Source: Anniella stebbinsi
Lineage: Eukaryota > Chordata > Lepidosauria > Squamata > Anniellidae
Assembly (NCBI GenBank): GCA_029215795.1
Contig: JARDYH010000002.1
Coordinates: forward strand, 40,470,001 to 40,534,000
DNA: 64,000 nucleotides
Direction: 5' to 3'
Shown one piece after another: positions 11,052-22,502 of this stretch. How positions within the stretch are numbered: position 1 is the stretch's first letter; every line of letters begins with the position of its first letter. The notes below the pieces were generated by a model. It did not search any database, was not told the origin of the DNA, and saw only the letters and a list, made by a program, of their open reading frames with translations. The position numbers and the translations under genes are program-made.

Positions 11052-11837
11052 CGGCTGGTGAAGAGAAATAGCTTAGTGTTCAAAAACCAAGCGACAATTC
11101 TGCCCAGGGACGAGGGTGAGTTGTGCTGGTTGCTCTTTCCTTCTCATTTTATTTATTGGTGTCTACCTTTGTACTTCCACAGATTCTCACAAAAACTCCA
11201 GAGTTGTCTTCTTCAAAAGAAACTGAACCTTTGTCATGGGCCGTGACAACCTTCTTCAAGGGCTGCTTTGAAGTCCCCATGAAGTCCTCAATGGAGAAAT
11301 GGAGCAGTGCCTTATGGGTCGGACATGATCTACAAGGGTGGCGAAAACCCCTGGAATCTGCTAAGTTTTAAGGTGGGTGCAAGGACATCTATAAAGAAGG
11401 AGACACCAAAACAGCAGTTCCATAGTCGATGTAGGCTCCATATTTTGAGGTTCCACCTCCAGCTATACAAGGAAGAGCTTGGTAATTATCAGCAGAAATC
11501 CTTTTATATTGGGATGGCTTATTCCTCTAAGTTTAAAGGGATAAGCAATACTGGAATGAAAGGATTTGTCTTGGCAAAGTCTGGAGCCCATGTGGAAGCA
11601 GTGGCTAAGGTAGCACATCTGAGTGTTGGAAACCCAGGTTCAAATAATTCCCTTCCAACAGGCTGTAAAGAGATGGATGAGAGGGGAAGCAAGGCCCTTC
11701 CACCAGCTTTGCTGAAAGACTACTTAATCCTCCCCTTCCCTTCCCATTCCCTTTTAGATTGTAGAGACTGCCTTGTTTTATCAATAGCATGTAATTGGAT
11801 GAGGAGCAGAATAAAAATACTGAAAGGAAAGAACGAA
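11052..11837. other. No gene supported; weak repeat traces
   Basis: Open frames here (up to 210 codons at 11307-11939) run on into a family A element, which argues against a real protein. Near 11752 'cccttttagattgtagagac' recurs near 36485 and may be the tail of an old SINE. Confidence 0.4.
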
Positions 11838-11886
11838 GGCACAATCTTATGCATGTTGAGACAGAAAAAAACATGCACAGCATTGT
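11838..11886. repeat. Family H short fold-back fragment
   Basis: 'aaggcacaatcttatgcatg' at the start and 'catgcacagcattgtac' at the end are an imperfect inverted pair. Confidence 0.35.
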
Positions 11887-12216
11887 ACCTGAAAAAGGGT
11901 GACCATATGAAAAGGAGGACAAGGCTCCTGTATCTTTAACAGTTGTATTGAAAAAGGAATTTCAGTAGGTGACAATTGTATGCATGCTGCACCTGGTGAA
12001 ATGCTCTCTTCATCACAATAGTTAAAGCTGCAGGAGCTATACTAGAGTGACCAGATATAAAAAAGGGCAGGTCTTCTGCAGCTTTACCTGTTGTGATGAA
12101 GAGGGAATTTCACCAGGTGCTGCATGCAGACAAATGACACTTGCTGAAATTCCCTTTTCTCTACAACTGTTAAAGATACAGGAGCCCTGTCCTCCTTTTC
12201 ATATGGTCACCTGAAA
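11887..12216 (+). mobile_element. Family A palindromic hAT-type MITE with 8-bp TSD
   Basis: The element spans 11895-12208 and is flanked by the exact 8-bp repeat acctgaaa (11887-11894 and 12209-12216). Both arms and the hinge ('actagagtgaccagatataa') are present. The right terminal repeat is shortened: GGTC runs straight into the duplication. The 8-bp target duplication is the hallmark of hAT transposition; no transposase is encoded. Confidence 0.85.
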
Positions 12217-12686
12217 AGAACCTGGGGCCAGCTACAGGCACAAGGCAGCCCTAGGCAAAGTGGCCTGGTAGCCTGATGGTAGGGATCTTGTAGAAATCCA
12301 TATGTGTGCAAGTTTGCTCAGAAATGTGTGCAAATTGTAGAACTTCCCCCCACCCTGAGTTTGGGGAACAGCCTGCAGCTCAGCTTGCAGACACAAAGAA
12401 CTGGATTTTCCCAACAAGGGACACTCCTACCTGTTGGCATGTTCCCTCCTCCACTGAAGGGCCCTGGTGGGCTTACTTAGCAGTGGCTGTGGATGCCAGA
12501 TGGTTGGGTCTAGCTGCCCTTTACATTTACCACAATGACCTGGAGTAATGCTACATGGGCATTGGGGGAGATTTAAATTCTGGCTGAACCCAGCTGGGTG
12601 GCCCAGGTTGGGCATCAGCAGTCAGCCCAGCCAGGGCCTGGACAGCTGCCCAAGGATTCCAGGGGGCTGATGGTGAACCAACTTGT
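12217..12686. other. No gene seen
   Basis: Anonymous sequence; small overlapping open frames on both strands have no domain. Confidence 0.4.
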
Positions 12687-13277
12687 GCCTAATCTAGGCT
12701 GACCAGATAAAATCCAGGTCAGGGCTCATGTAACTTTAACAGTTGTAGAGAAAAGGGAATTTCAGCCAGTGTCATTTGTATGCAATTAGTTCCTGGGCTG
12801 CCTCTACAAGAGAGGTTTAAAGCTCTTTCAAGGCGCTTAATTTTTTTTACCTCTACAAGAACGGAGCGCAAATCGGGCGTAGAGGCGCGTTATCTCTCCG
12901 ATTATGCGCATTATTGAATGCACGTTAAACAGCGAGTTTTATTTTGCTTCGGCCGTTAATGCGCATTTTGACTATGTGAACAAGCGCTTATGCGCATTAA
13001 CTACTTGTAAAGCGCATTTTGGTCACCCGTTAATGTGCTTCGCTGCCTCTCGTGCAGAGGTATTAGGCGTAAATGCGCTTCAGCGATTATGCGCATAATT
13101 GCCTAACCAGGCGCAAAAGCGAATCCTTGTAGAGGGGACCATAGTGAAATTCCCTCTTCATCACAACAGTTAAAGGTGCATGCACTATACTAGAGTGACC
13201 ATATACAAAAGAAGGCAGGGCCCCTGCAACTTTAACAAACTTTAACCTGGATTTTATCTGGTCACCCTAGCCTAATC
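12687..13277 (+). mobile_element. Family A MITE variant with perfect 8-bp TSD, split by family B
   Basis: The element runs 12695-13269, from TAGGCTGACCAGATAAAATC to GATTTTATCTGGTCACCCTA, and is flanked by exact copies of gcctaatc (12687-12694 and 13270-13277). Its outer termini differ from other A copies ('ccagataaaatccagg' instead of 'ccatatgaaaaggagg'), so it is a distinct subfamily or a chimaera. At about 12797-13141 it is interrupted by a family B element. Confidence 0.9.
12797..13141 (+). mobile_element. Family B TGCGCA-rich MITE (copy 1)
   Basis: Starts GCTGCCTCTACAAGAG and ends CTTGTAGAGGGGACC, so CCTCTACAAG is inverted at the two ends. Inside are repeated TGCGCA motifs and the phrase 'gcgattatgcgcataat' (13083-13102, one base off a perfect palindrome). 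It sits inside a family A element, between 'ttagttcctgg' and 'gtgaaattccctc', which are adjacent in uninterrupted A copies. A 64-codon open frame covers the interior. Confidence 0.85.
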
Positions 13278-13344
13278 ATTATTTCTAGGCCTAAACTGCT
13301 TTGTTATGTGATGCTAAAATCTTTAAGTTCCTTGTAGGAAAGAT

Positions 13345-13735
13345 AGAAGCAGTGGAGGCAGGTGGCTCCAATTTTGGTGAGGCTATGAATCTACTCTATA
13401 CAAGGCACAGAACCTAATTAACCGTTACCCAGAAGACCTTCTCTTCTTCTGCTCCCAGACTGTGGAATAGCCTGCTGGAGGAGACTTGTCAACAGTGTTT
13501 TAGAATTTAAGAAAGCTATAAAGACTAATCTCTTCCGACAGGCATATCCAGTGGAATTTTAGAATGTTTTTAGGATGTTTTTAGGATGTTTTATTGCTAT
13601 TTTAATAATGTGTTCTATGTTTTAATCAGTTTTATGTATTTTATCATATTTTATATTTACTGCTGTTCCCTGCCTCGATTCAAATGGAGAGGCAGTAAGA
13701 AATAAATTTATTATTATTAATAATATTAATTTTGG
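13345..13735 (+). mobile_element. L2-group LINE 3' end
   Basis: Reads 'agactgtggaatagcctgct' and 'aatctcttccgacaggc', the remnant of the L2 C-terminus (RLWNSL...LFRQA), then a 3' UTR ending 'aaataaatttattattatta'. The short tandem ATT tail is characteristic of L2 elements. Confidence 0.7.
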
Positions 13736-13989
13736 GGATAGGATTCAGCACCTTGGATATCTCCTTTGGAGTTCTGGCTGATTCTGACTGAACCCAGAAT
13801 GGATTCACAATCCCACTGAAATTGGAGCCACCAGCCTCCACTGGATAGAACATAAATATATATGAGGAGATGAAGCACATGAGATGTCTCAACCACCACA
13901 ATTACATGGGTGAAAAATAGAGGTATGTTAAGGTTTGGGTTAAGAAATATTGGACCATTTCACCTGAAATCCCTCCTGAAGCACATAGC

Positions 13990-14763
13990 AGGGTGGTTGA
14001 ATGCCCTTATGACATTCTGATTAACAAACTAGCGAAAAGTGGGCTAGATGGAACAACTATTAGGTGGATCCACAGTTGGCTACAAAATCGGACTCAAAGG
14101 GTGCTTATCAATGGTACTTTTTCACACTGGGGGGAGGTAACAAGTGGGGTACCGCATGGCTCAGTCCTGGGACCAGTGCTCTTCAACATTTTTATTAACG
14201 ATTTGGACAAGGAATGTAGGGAATGCTTATCAGATTTGCAGATGACACAAAATTGGGTGGGATCACTAATACCCTGGAAGACAGGATCAAACTCCAAAGT
14301 GATCTTGATAGACTGGAGCGCTGGGCTGAAAACAACAGAATGAAATTTAAAAGGGATAAATGCCAAGTTGAAAGAACTAGGCATATTTAGCCTGGAGAAG
14401 AGAAGATTGAGGGGAGACATTGATAGCACACTTCAAATACTTGAAAGGTTGTCACACAGAGGAGGGCCAGGATCTCTTCTCGATCAACCCAGAATGCAGG
14501 ACACGGAATAATGGGCTCAAGTTACAGGAAGCCAGATTCCGGCTGGACATCAGGAAAAACTTCCTGTTAGAGCAATACAACAATGGAACCAACTACCTAG
14601 GGAGGTGGTGGGCTCTACCACATTAGAGACATTAAAGAGGCTGCTGGACAACCATCTGTCAGGAATGCTTTAAGGTGGTAGATTCCTGCATTGAGCAGGG
14701 GGTTGGACTCAATGGCCTTATAGGCCCCTTCCAACTCTACTATTCTATGATTCTATGAATATC
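13990..14763 (+). mobile_element. CR1 LINE remnant with internal deletion
   Basis: Joins a CR1 reverse transcriptase segment to the CR1 3' terminus. The 3' half carries 'ctggagaagagaagattgag' and ends in the characteristic CR1 tail 'ctattctatgattctatgaa'. The segment between 'gggataaatgccaag' and 'ttgaaagaactaggc' (about 14366) is missing several hundred bases compared with the usual CR1 order, so there was an internal deletion. Confidence 0.85.
13993..14343 (+). pseudogene. CR1 reverse transcriptase fragment
   Basis: A 116-codon open piece of CR1 ORF2. It holds '[14 protein letters not shown]' and the RT signature '[20 protein letters not shown]', which position it in the palm domain. The FADD catalytic box that should follow is thrown out of frame just after '[19 protein letters not shown]': the DNA reads 'cagatttgcagatgacac', which gives FADD in another frame. 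No start codon or endonuclease remains. It is a dead fragment. Confidence 0.85.
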
Positions 14764-15508
14764 TTGGGCTGGGGAGCAGCGTTGGGCTCCCCCCTGCTGG
14801 TGGATCTGGTGGGGCAATTGATAGTTTGTCCTGAAGCCAGGAGATCCATTATCCCTGTAAAGTCAGCACAGGGAGGGGGAAAAAAGACCCTGTCAGAATT
14901 GACCTATGCAGCATCAGACACATAGCTTATATTCACACCTTTTGAATCAATTCCCACACTGGTCAAACATGTAAAATCATGGGACTAATTTTATGAAGTG
15001 TAAGGCAGTAAATATGGTGCCTAGTATGCATTGGCTTGGCCACATTATCAAGGCCTAGGAAAATTTCTATAACTTTCGGAACTGGAGCCAGAATTTCCTT
15101 ATTGTGATAGTAAAAACTGGCCCATTCTGAGCCTGTGGGCCAGGGCTGTCTTGTTTTTTAATCTCTGTACAACACCTACAGAACTGTAGCCATTTTATAA
15201 TTTTAAATAATATAAATAATGAGTATGATATGTGAGGCAATGGGCTCCATTTGCAAATGGAGAGTACAATATAACTTTTTGCATTCATGGATTGTCTTTT
15301 TTTGAGTACTTCCACGTAAAAACATTACTCAGAGACTGTAGATTTCCTGGACTGATACACGAACAGGGTCCTAGATTATCAGCAATCATTCAGGATGAAT
15401 CCAGAAAATTTACATTTATACACAACCCTGGGTAACACTTCTTCATGCTGGTAATCGTATCAATCCATGAACTTATAATTTTTAAAACACAGATGGGCAG
15501 AGAGTTCA
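14764..15508. other. No gene or recognised repeat
   Basis: About 0.7 kb of anonymous AT-rich sequence. Confidence 0.45.
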
Positions 15509-15600
15509 TCTCCACATGTTTTGGACTTTATCTCCCAGGATTCCTGACCATTGGCCATGCTGGCAGAGGGTTCTGGGAGTTGAACTGCAAAACATCTGGA
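15509..15600. mobile_element. Family E palindromic hAT-type MITE (partial)
   Basis: 'acatgttttggactttatct' is balanced by 'gagttgaactgcaaaacatc', with the family E centre 'ttggccatgctggca' between. Confidence 0.55.
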
Positions 15601-16288
15601 GATCTGCCCTCTGCCCACCTGCTTTAAACTATTGGAGGGGATGGTCAACTGGTAACCCATAAGCTGGATTCAGCCCCTAAGGCAACTTCATCTGGTCCAC
15701 AGCAGCCCTACCAAATTTTAACCAAGGTGTTAAAAGTTCTTCCTTTCTTTTTCACAGTTCCACTTGTAAGGAAAATACATGAAAACATTGTGTATGAACT
15801 TTTCTGTATGAGCTTGTTAATCGTAGCTATTTTCAGTTTCATCTTGGAATTGAGATCAAAGCTCTACACAAAGAGCTTTTCTTTTCCTGCTTTCCCACTA
15901 TATAACCTGTAGGTGGCACTGTGCTATAGCAGAAGAGCCCAAATACATAAGTATGAAATCATATTTTCTTTACTTTCATAAATAATCCATTTTCCCCACT
16001 CTAAAAAACAGCAACAACAACAAAAACTGGAAAGTGTTCTTAAAAAACAGAAGCGAAACAGGAGGATCACGATGTTGTCTAAAGAACCCATAAACAGCCA
16101 TGAGTAAGGAATGATGTGTGCACAATAAATGGATCATGTAGAAAATCCACATGCATTTTATTGCACCAATATCCCATGTCATCTGCATTCAGAAAGGGCA
16201 GAAGCCCACTGCTAATAGTCTTCTGTCATCTTTTAGGAACCAATTTCCCCCACTCTTCCTTCCCCATGAGCTTATTTGTATGCTAAGT
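15601..16288. other. No gene or recognised repeat
   Basis: Anonymous sequence; no coding motif. Confidence 0.4.
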
Positions 16289-16462
16289 AATATGGTTGCC
16301 AACTTTTTTTTTTACCTCTCCCTACAACTGTGCCTTGAACAACTGCTTCAACTGCAGACATTTTCCAATGGTAATGTTGATCCCTATGCTATGAAAGCAT
16401 CACCTGCTTATTCCGGCATATCAACAGCAAGCTGCTGTTCAAAGCACAGGCACAAGCCATGA
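16289..16462. repeat. Family I repeat
   Basis: Shares with 20733-20895 the order 'ttgccaactttttt', 'gtgccttgaacaactgcttc', 'gcagacatt', 'atgaaagcatcacctgct', 'agctgctgttcaaagcacag'. The ends (ctgtgcct... and ...aggcacaag) are inverted, so probably a palindromic MITE. Confidence 0.5.
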
Positions 16463-16470
16463 TGGTTTTC

Positions 16471-17263
16471 CCCCCTCCTGGCCCATAGGCAACCAGAAGA
16501 GGTGATGATCACTTTAATGATTTCTGGTCATTTCTGTTTTGGCCCCCTGATTAGAGTCTGAAGAATAGAATGCCTCCCCCCCCCCCACACACAACCCCTA
16601 CTGTTCCTCAGCCAAGAACATTGAAGTAGCCATCCTTATAGGAAAAAAGGCTGTTCTTCCCCCCTCTACAAGCCAGTTCTAGAAAATATTCTGCATTATG
16701 TCCATGCTACTAGAGCATTTTGAGAGGACTTATGCAAGGCTCTTTACAAGATAAATACAACTAGCCAAACAATATGCCTGGGCAAAACTGTATGATTGAG
16801 GGCAAGCCATTTCACACCGTCTTGCGACGTTCTGTTTTTGTAACCAAATGGGTTTGCGGTTAAAATGAATTTGTTGAGATTCATGTGGATTAAACAGGCT
16901 AGAATGCACTCATCCTCTCTATAAGCAAATGGAGATGATTTGCTTCAAATGTTGATTCTCAAGATGTCAGGGAATGTTTTCTTCAATTAACGTAATCACA
17001 TTTTAAAGTTAACTCTGCGCCAGAAAAATAAACAGTGCATCTTTCAAGCACAGATCCAGGAGCACAGGCGATAAAAAGAGGATCTAACCATTTCCGGGAG
17101 GCTGATTTTGGAAGGCGAAATGCTTCTAATGACTCCTCGGTTGCAAACACATTGTGACTGAGCTTACGTGTTGATGCTGTAGCAGCTACAGCTTGTGCTC
17201 TGCATGTTGCTACCACTATCAACACCATCATTTGTTCTACATCACATGGAATACTGGGTTTTG
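16471..17263. other. No gene or recognised repeat
   Basis: Anonymous, with a C-rich run near 16575-16588. An 82-codon minus-strand open frame (16983-17231) has no recognisable domain. Confidence 0.4.
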
Positions 17264-17509
17264 GCAGACCCTAGATTAGGGAGGAGAAGGCTATCAATGG
17301 CTGCTAATCCTGGTGGCTATGTGCTACCTTCAGTATCAGAAGCAGTAAGACCATCCACACCAGTTGCTGGAGAATATGGGTGGAAGGGTGTTGTTGCACC
17401 ATGTCCTGCTTGTGGGTCCCCGGTTGATAGCTGGTTGGCCACTGTGTGAACAGTGCTGAACTAGATGGATCTTGGTCTGATCCAGCATGGCTCTTCTTAT
17501 GTTCTTATG
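17264..17509 (+). mobile_element. CR1/L2-group LINE 3' end
   Basis: 'gagaaggctatcaatggctg' through to 'ccagcatggctcttcttatg' followed by 'ttctta', the same 3' end as at 5350-5661. Confidence 0.75.
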
Positions 17510-18129
17510 ACTTAGGACTGATTCACACATACAGGTACATTGATTCAGCTGATAATACTTCCACTGAAAACTGACCTGCCGGAGTAGGTTCCCCTGGCTC
17601 TTTTAACTGCTCCTACTCCTATGTCTTCAGATAAAATGCAAGACTTGATTAACCAATTTCGACCTATCTGTATTCAATGGTATATGTGCAGGCCCAATTT
17701 GGACAGGTCATCCCCACATGGATGACAGAGGTAGAGCTGGCATACCAGATCCGGATGAAGGGCCAAATTGAACCTCTGCTGTAGCATCAGAACTGAATTT
17801 CCTGCAGTATCTTTAGGCAGTTCAGTGTTTGCTATGAAGATTTACAGTAACTGGAGATGCAGCCGTAAGAAATGCACATTTTTAGTTTATATATGTGGCT
17901 GGGCCCTGCCACTTTGGCGTTCCAGCAAAATGACTTTGCCCATCTTGGTTTCCTTCTGCCCACATTCGGACTTTCATTGTCACTAATGCAATACTTGAAT
18001 GTATTCTAGCAACATAAGCCCTTTACAAAAAAACCAAAAGCGTTTTCTCTGGAGAAGGCCAATTAATCGAATTCCCTTCCACCTTAAAACAAACCTTTTC
18101 TCCTATTTGCATCATGATGCCCCTCCCAC
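17510..18129. other. No gene or recognised repeat
   Basis: Anonymous sequence; no clear motif. Confidence 0.4.
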
Positions 18130-18570
18130 CAGTGACTAAGGGAGGGAGAGGATTGTGGACGTACCTGCTTCCATGATCTTCCCCCAGTGTCTAAACGGAA
18201 GAGTGACATCCTGGAAAAAAACAGGGACATTGTTCCTGCCACTTTTTTTTTAAAAAAGCAGGTACTTGGAGTGCAATTGCGCTCCAACGAACAGTAAGGG
18301 GTGTTTTTTTTTAAAAAAGCCCAGACCCCACTCCCCCTCACCTCCAATGTCCCTGGACCCCCCCCCCCAGACCAGCTCCTTCCCTCTTGCTGACCCCTGC
18401 TACTCGCAGGGAGGAGGGAAGAAGAAAGTCGGGATAACTGGGCTACCAGTTATCCTGCGAAAATGGAGTGGTCATCCCTGCCTGCTCCCAGGATCCCCTG
18501 TGCTTCATTTGGATGCAGAGGGATGACCCAGGGATAACCCCGGGGAAAAAAGGCAGGTGTACACATGGCC
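18130..18570 (+). mobile_element. Family D MITE (copy 2)
   Basis: Aligned with 10218-10639: 'gggagggagaggattgtgg', 'acctgcttccatgatc', then 'gtgcttcatttggatgcaca' and the 3' terminus 'ggtgtacacatggcc'. The GC-rich middle has been replaced in part by A/T runs, so this copy is more decayed. Confidence 0.6.
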
Positions 18571-18635
18571 TAACAGTGGCCAGGATATGGAGGATCCATA
18601 AGATGCCCCACAGGAACTGCAACAGTGCACTCCTA

Positions 18636-18925
18636 GGCCTTTATCACACCTACCCGATTTGCTTCTGCGGGTTCCCTCTCCGTTTCCTGTGTGAGTGTAG
18701 CCTTTTGAATCACACGTGGTCGGTTTTGCTCTGATACCTCAGCTCAGCCTGTTGAACTTGCCTGAAACGTTCAGGGTTAAATCGAAACAGAAACTAAAAC
18801 CTGCGACCTCAGGGCGCGAGAACAGCGCGAACAGCGCGAGGGGGACAACGTTATGCAAGCCCCTCGCTGAAAATCTGGATCAAAGTGTGGTGAGTTTGCT
18901 TAAAACAGCATGTGTGATAACGGCC
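18636..18925. mobile_element. MITE with TIR GGCCTTTATCACAC (family M)
   Basis: Left end 'ggcctttatcacacctaccc' and right end 'gcatgtgtgataacggcc' are inverted (GGCC, then TTATCACAC). Interior is GC- and CpG-rich ('gcgcgagaacagcgcgaaca'). About 290 bp, non-coding. A single copy in this window. Confidence 0.5.
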
Positions 18926-20732
18926 CGATACACCAGAAGAGGTGTAGACTTCCTTACCCCTTCCGTTTTTGCACACCCTCCCTCCCCCAATTTGCTGCTG
19001 CAGCAATACCGAATTGCCACCAAATTTCAACAGCATGGGGTGGCAAGAGTAATGTTGCATTTTCCCTTTAAAACTGGGAACACCAGGAGCATGTGCCTTC
19101 TTTTAATGCAACATTGCACACACACACACAGGGCTTTCAGGAGCGTGCTTTTGCATTAAAACAAGGCACACACTCCCCACATGCCTTGCTTCAAAAGGAA
19201 TCAGTGGCTTTTTTTCTGGCTGCAGAATTTCAGCAGTGGTGGTTTCTATGGGGGTGGGGATGGGGGTGTCCCCCAGTGAGTTTGGGGCAGGGGGAGCAGA
19301 ATTTGATCACCCCCCACATCTTCCCAAATTGTCCAACCCTGCTGTACACACTTGGAAGAAAGCCCAATTGAACTCAGTGGGACTTGTTTCTGAGTAAACA
19401 CGTAAAGGACTGAGCTGTAAATCCTCTTTTCCAACATTGAAGAACTCCACCCCAATGCCACATCCCAAACAGCTTTAAAAGTTATTCCCTGCTTTGTTTT
19501 CAAAGCTATGTGCTATGCAGCATGCAGGTGGGGAAACTGCTATTTGACACATGCAAATCCAAAACAAACAGGAACCAGTTGCTTGGCTCTTTGGATTTTG
19601 GCCATTGTCTTTCATTGCAAACTTGCACCCTATTTTTTTCTTTTTTTCAGAAAAAAACCCCTGTAACAGGAAAATAGTTTTCAGGTAGAAAGGGATATTC
19701 GACTAGAATTATAAACTGTAAAGCTCTTTAAGAAGAAAAACACCCACTCCCTCCTCTGTTAAATTGGCTAACCTGTAATCGTTGATGGCTGTTGTAAGAA
19801 TGATGCCCCAAAGTGGCCAAATAAAGAAAGGAGGATCTTTGGGCTGTAGATTTATTTTCCGTCTGAAAGGCCATACTAGATCATAAATATGCTTTTAATG
19901 TAGTTTATGTTAGGTTAATTTCCTCATCCTTCCTTTTTCTTTGCTGCTTGGAGATTCCATGCCGTTCCAGCAGTCCAGGGATGAACGTTCAGTTCACTGA
20001 CAGCAACATTAAAATGTTTTATGACATGAACTCAGTGAACATGGTGCTTGCTTTACCTGTGTGCAGTGCATGATTTATGCCGCTTGCACCACCAAACCCT
20101 ATATATCACATCTGGCAGACGTTCAGCTACATCCAGAGCTCACTGACTCAAGACTAACTAAGCCGTCTCCTTTTTCCTTCTCCAGGAAGAATAATTCACT
20201 GTGAAAACATGAACGTCCCTTTAACATTTACATTGGCATACTGTAAGAACATCTTTGGAGTGATTCGTTGACATGAAATAATCAAATAAAACATAAAATT
20301 GAGGGGAGAAGATGCTGCCATTCAGATTTGCTAAAAACATCGTATTTCAAAACGGGTGGTGCTGTCTTTTCAAGCAAAAAGAAACCCAATGGATTCTGGC
20401 TGATAAAGTCTTCTGCACAAATATTCAGTGCAACAAAAGAACCAAGAGCTATATGGTTTGCAAACGAGGAAACCAGGATTTGTCAAATTGGATCAGGCCC
20501 ACGAAGTTTAGGATTCTATCCCTTGTCATCATTGCAGTCACAGAGAAGAATCAAACCACTGCAACCCTAAATAATAAGTTGCTTGATGTACATAAGGAGA
20601 GAATGAATTGGTCTTGACAGAAGCCCCTTTCCTACATTTTGTTGCGTGGGACAAATGGCAGATTCAAGGGCTGTGATTTCTATTGGGTCTGAACTCTGAA
20701 TATGCTACTTTATCTCTGTCCATACCTTCATT
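18926..20732. other. No gene seen; one family H trace
   Basis: About 1.8 kb of anonymous sequence with short CA runs near 19118. A family H fragment lies at about 19345-19415 ('cccaattgaactcagtggga', 'tttctgagtaaacacgta'). Confidence 0.4.
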
Positions 20733-20895
20733 TAGGGTTGCCAACTTTTTATCCACCTTCTGCTCCTGTGCCTTTAACAGTTACTTGATAGGCAGACATT
20801 AGCATGTAATAATGCTCATCTCCATGGCGTGAAAAGCACAATCTGCTGATTTTCTAACGTTAAGCTGTAGTTAAAGGAACAAGAGCATCTTTTTC
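20733..20895. repeat. Family I repeat (copy 2)
   Basis: 'gggttgccaacttttta', 'ctgctcctgtgcctttaaca' and, inverted, 'gttaaaggaacaagagca'. Same order as at 16289-16462. Confidence 0.5.
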
Positions 20896-21202
20896 CTTCC
20901 TGGTCCATTAGCATCTCTGCCTACATTTGTAAACCCATCCTAAGAAGTGGAGTGGCGGAGGTGGTGTCTGATGGACTCAGAAAACGGAGAGATGAGCAAC
21001 ACAAAAAACAAAGAGAGAAATCAATGGATCACTTAAAGGTTAATTTTTTAAAAGCAGTTTAATCCTGTTGAACTCATTGGGACTAAATCATCTTAACTCC
21101 AAGTACTTCAATGTACAAATAACTGGCTGGTAGTGTAAGCCAAAAGCATGTATAGCTATTATCCAAGAGTTAAAGAATCCAAAATATCCCACCTTTCAGT
21201 TT
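20896..21202. other. No gene seen; family H trace
   Basis: A short family H piece at about 21056-21110 ('tttaatcctgttgaactcat'); otherwise anonymous. Confidence 0.35.
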
Positions 21203-22046
21203 TGTGTACTTAGGAGCATAAGAAGAGCTGTGCCAAATCAGGCCAAAGGCCCAACTACTCCTGTATTCTGCCAATGGGAAACCAAAAAGCCAGCCACAAC
21301 TACAATAGCACCCTCCCGCTAGTTTCCTCTAGGGACTGGTACTTAGGGTGACCATATGAAAAGGAGGACAGGGCTCCTGTATCTTTAACAGTTGCATAGA
21401 AAAGGGAATTTCAGCAGGTGTCATTTGTATGCATGCAGCACCTAGTGAATTTCCCTCCTTATCTCAACAGTTAAAGCTGCAGGAACCCTGCTGTGATGAA
21501 GAGGGAATTTCATCAGGTGCTGCATGCATACAATTGACACCTGCTGAAATTCCCTTTTCTATACCACTGTTAAAGTTACAAGAGCCCTGTCCTCCTTTTC
21601 ATATGATCACCCTACTGGTATTGAGAGGCATATTGCCTTTGATCCTGGAGGTAATATATAGCCACAATGAGTAGTAGTCATTGACAGTCGTAGCCTCCAT
21701 GAATCTGTTTAATTCTCTTTTTAAGCCATTCATGTTTCTGGCCCTCAGTACATACCGTAGTAGCAAATTCCGTAATGTAACTAATCATTGTATGAAGAAG
21801 TGCTTCCTTCTGTCTGTCCTGAAATGCCTAGCACTCAGCTCCACTGGATGATCCCAGGTTCTAGAGGGAGGGGAAACTCCCTATCCACTTTCTCCATGCC
21901 ATGCATAATTTTGGTCACCCCCAAACATGTCCACCTTTACTTGCCTTTTTTTTAAAGTGGAAGAACCCCAAAGGTAACCTTACCTATCTTATAGGGGAGA
22001 TGCTCCAGCCCCTTGATCATTTGGAGCTTAGGTTTTGCATGTTTGT
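21203..22046 (-). mobile_element. CR1/L2-group LINE 3' region, interrupted by family A
   Basis: Minus-strand LINE. Its 3' tail is at 21203-21343 and its more upstream part at 21615-22046, with the phrases 'agcctccatgaatctgttta', 'gaagaagtgcttccttctg' and 'ctccatgccatgcataattt' that recur in this LINE group. The gap is a family A MITE. Continuity across the gap shows that the LINE was there first. Confidence 0.75.
21336..21622 (+). mobile_element. Family A palindromic hAT-type MITE with 8-bp TSD
   Basis: The element spans 21344-21614 (TAGGGTGACC to GATCACCCTA) and is flanked by ctggtact (21336-21343) and ctggtatt (21615-21622), 7 of 8 identical. It lies within a LINE 3' end. It has a shortened centre compared with the 36.8-kb copy. 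Confidence 0.85.
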
Positions 22047-22502
22047 TTGCTGGCCAAGTGTCAGTTTAGTTATCCGGTTCTTTCCCAATTGCTCCTTTCA
22101 TCCCCTGCCTGCTGTAGAGAGTAGGACTTCAGATGTACTGCATGGCAGGTGGCACAAAGGGCGGCGGGGGGGGGGAGGGGGAAGGAACCATAAAAAAAAC
22201 AAAAGGGCGAAACCATGGCATCTGTGTTTCCCATTTCATCAGGGAACCTTCAAAGTAAAGCATTCATCTCTGCATTGCTACCTGGCAACCATATTCCATA
22301 TTTGCTGTCTAATGATGACTATTCTTAAAGTTGATATCATCAACAACATCAGGCACATAGCTGAGAGCTAAACATGCCCTTCATCTCTTACTAGTCTGTA
22401 TTTTTAAGGAGTAGCCATCATAGTATCTCTCTGGTTCCTTACAAGGAATGAGCAAATCTTCTGTTTCCCTCCTCCAGCTAGGTGGACTCTTTCTGTTGAG
22501 GC

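Noticed and set aside
11307..11939. 210-codon plus-strand open frame
   Set aside because: It runs into a family A MITE at 11895, has no domain and no matching context; a chance open frame.
12904..13098. Similar short open frame in several family B copies (begins MRIIEC, with FYF and AHFDYVN)
   Set aside because: The resemblance follows from DNA similarity of young repeat copies. The frames differ in length, shift or stop in copies 2, 4, 5 and 6, and show no protein motif.
14370..14763. CR1 end as a functional 3' exon
   Set aside because: Stops in all frames and the CR1 terminal repeat show it is a dead retroelement tail.
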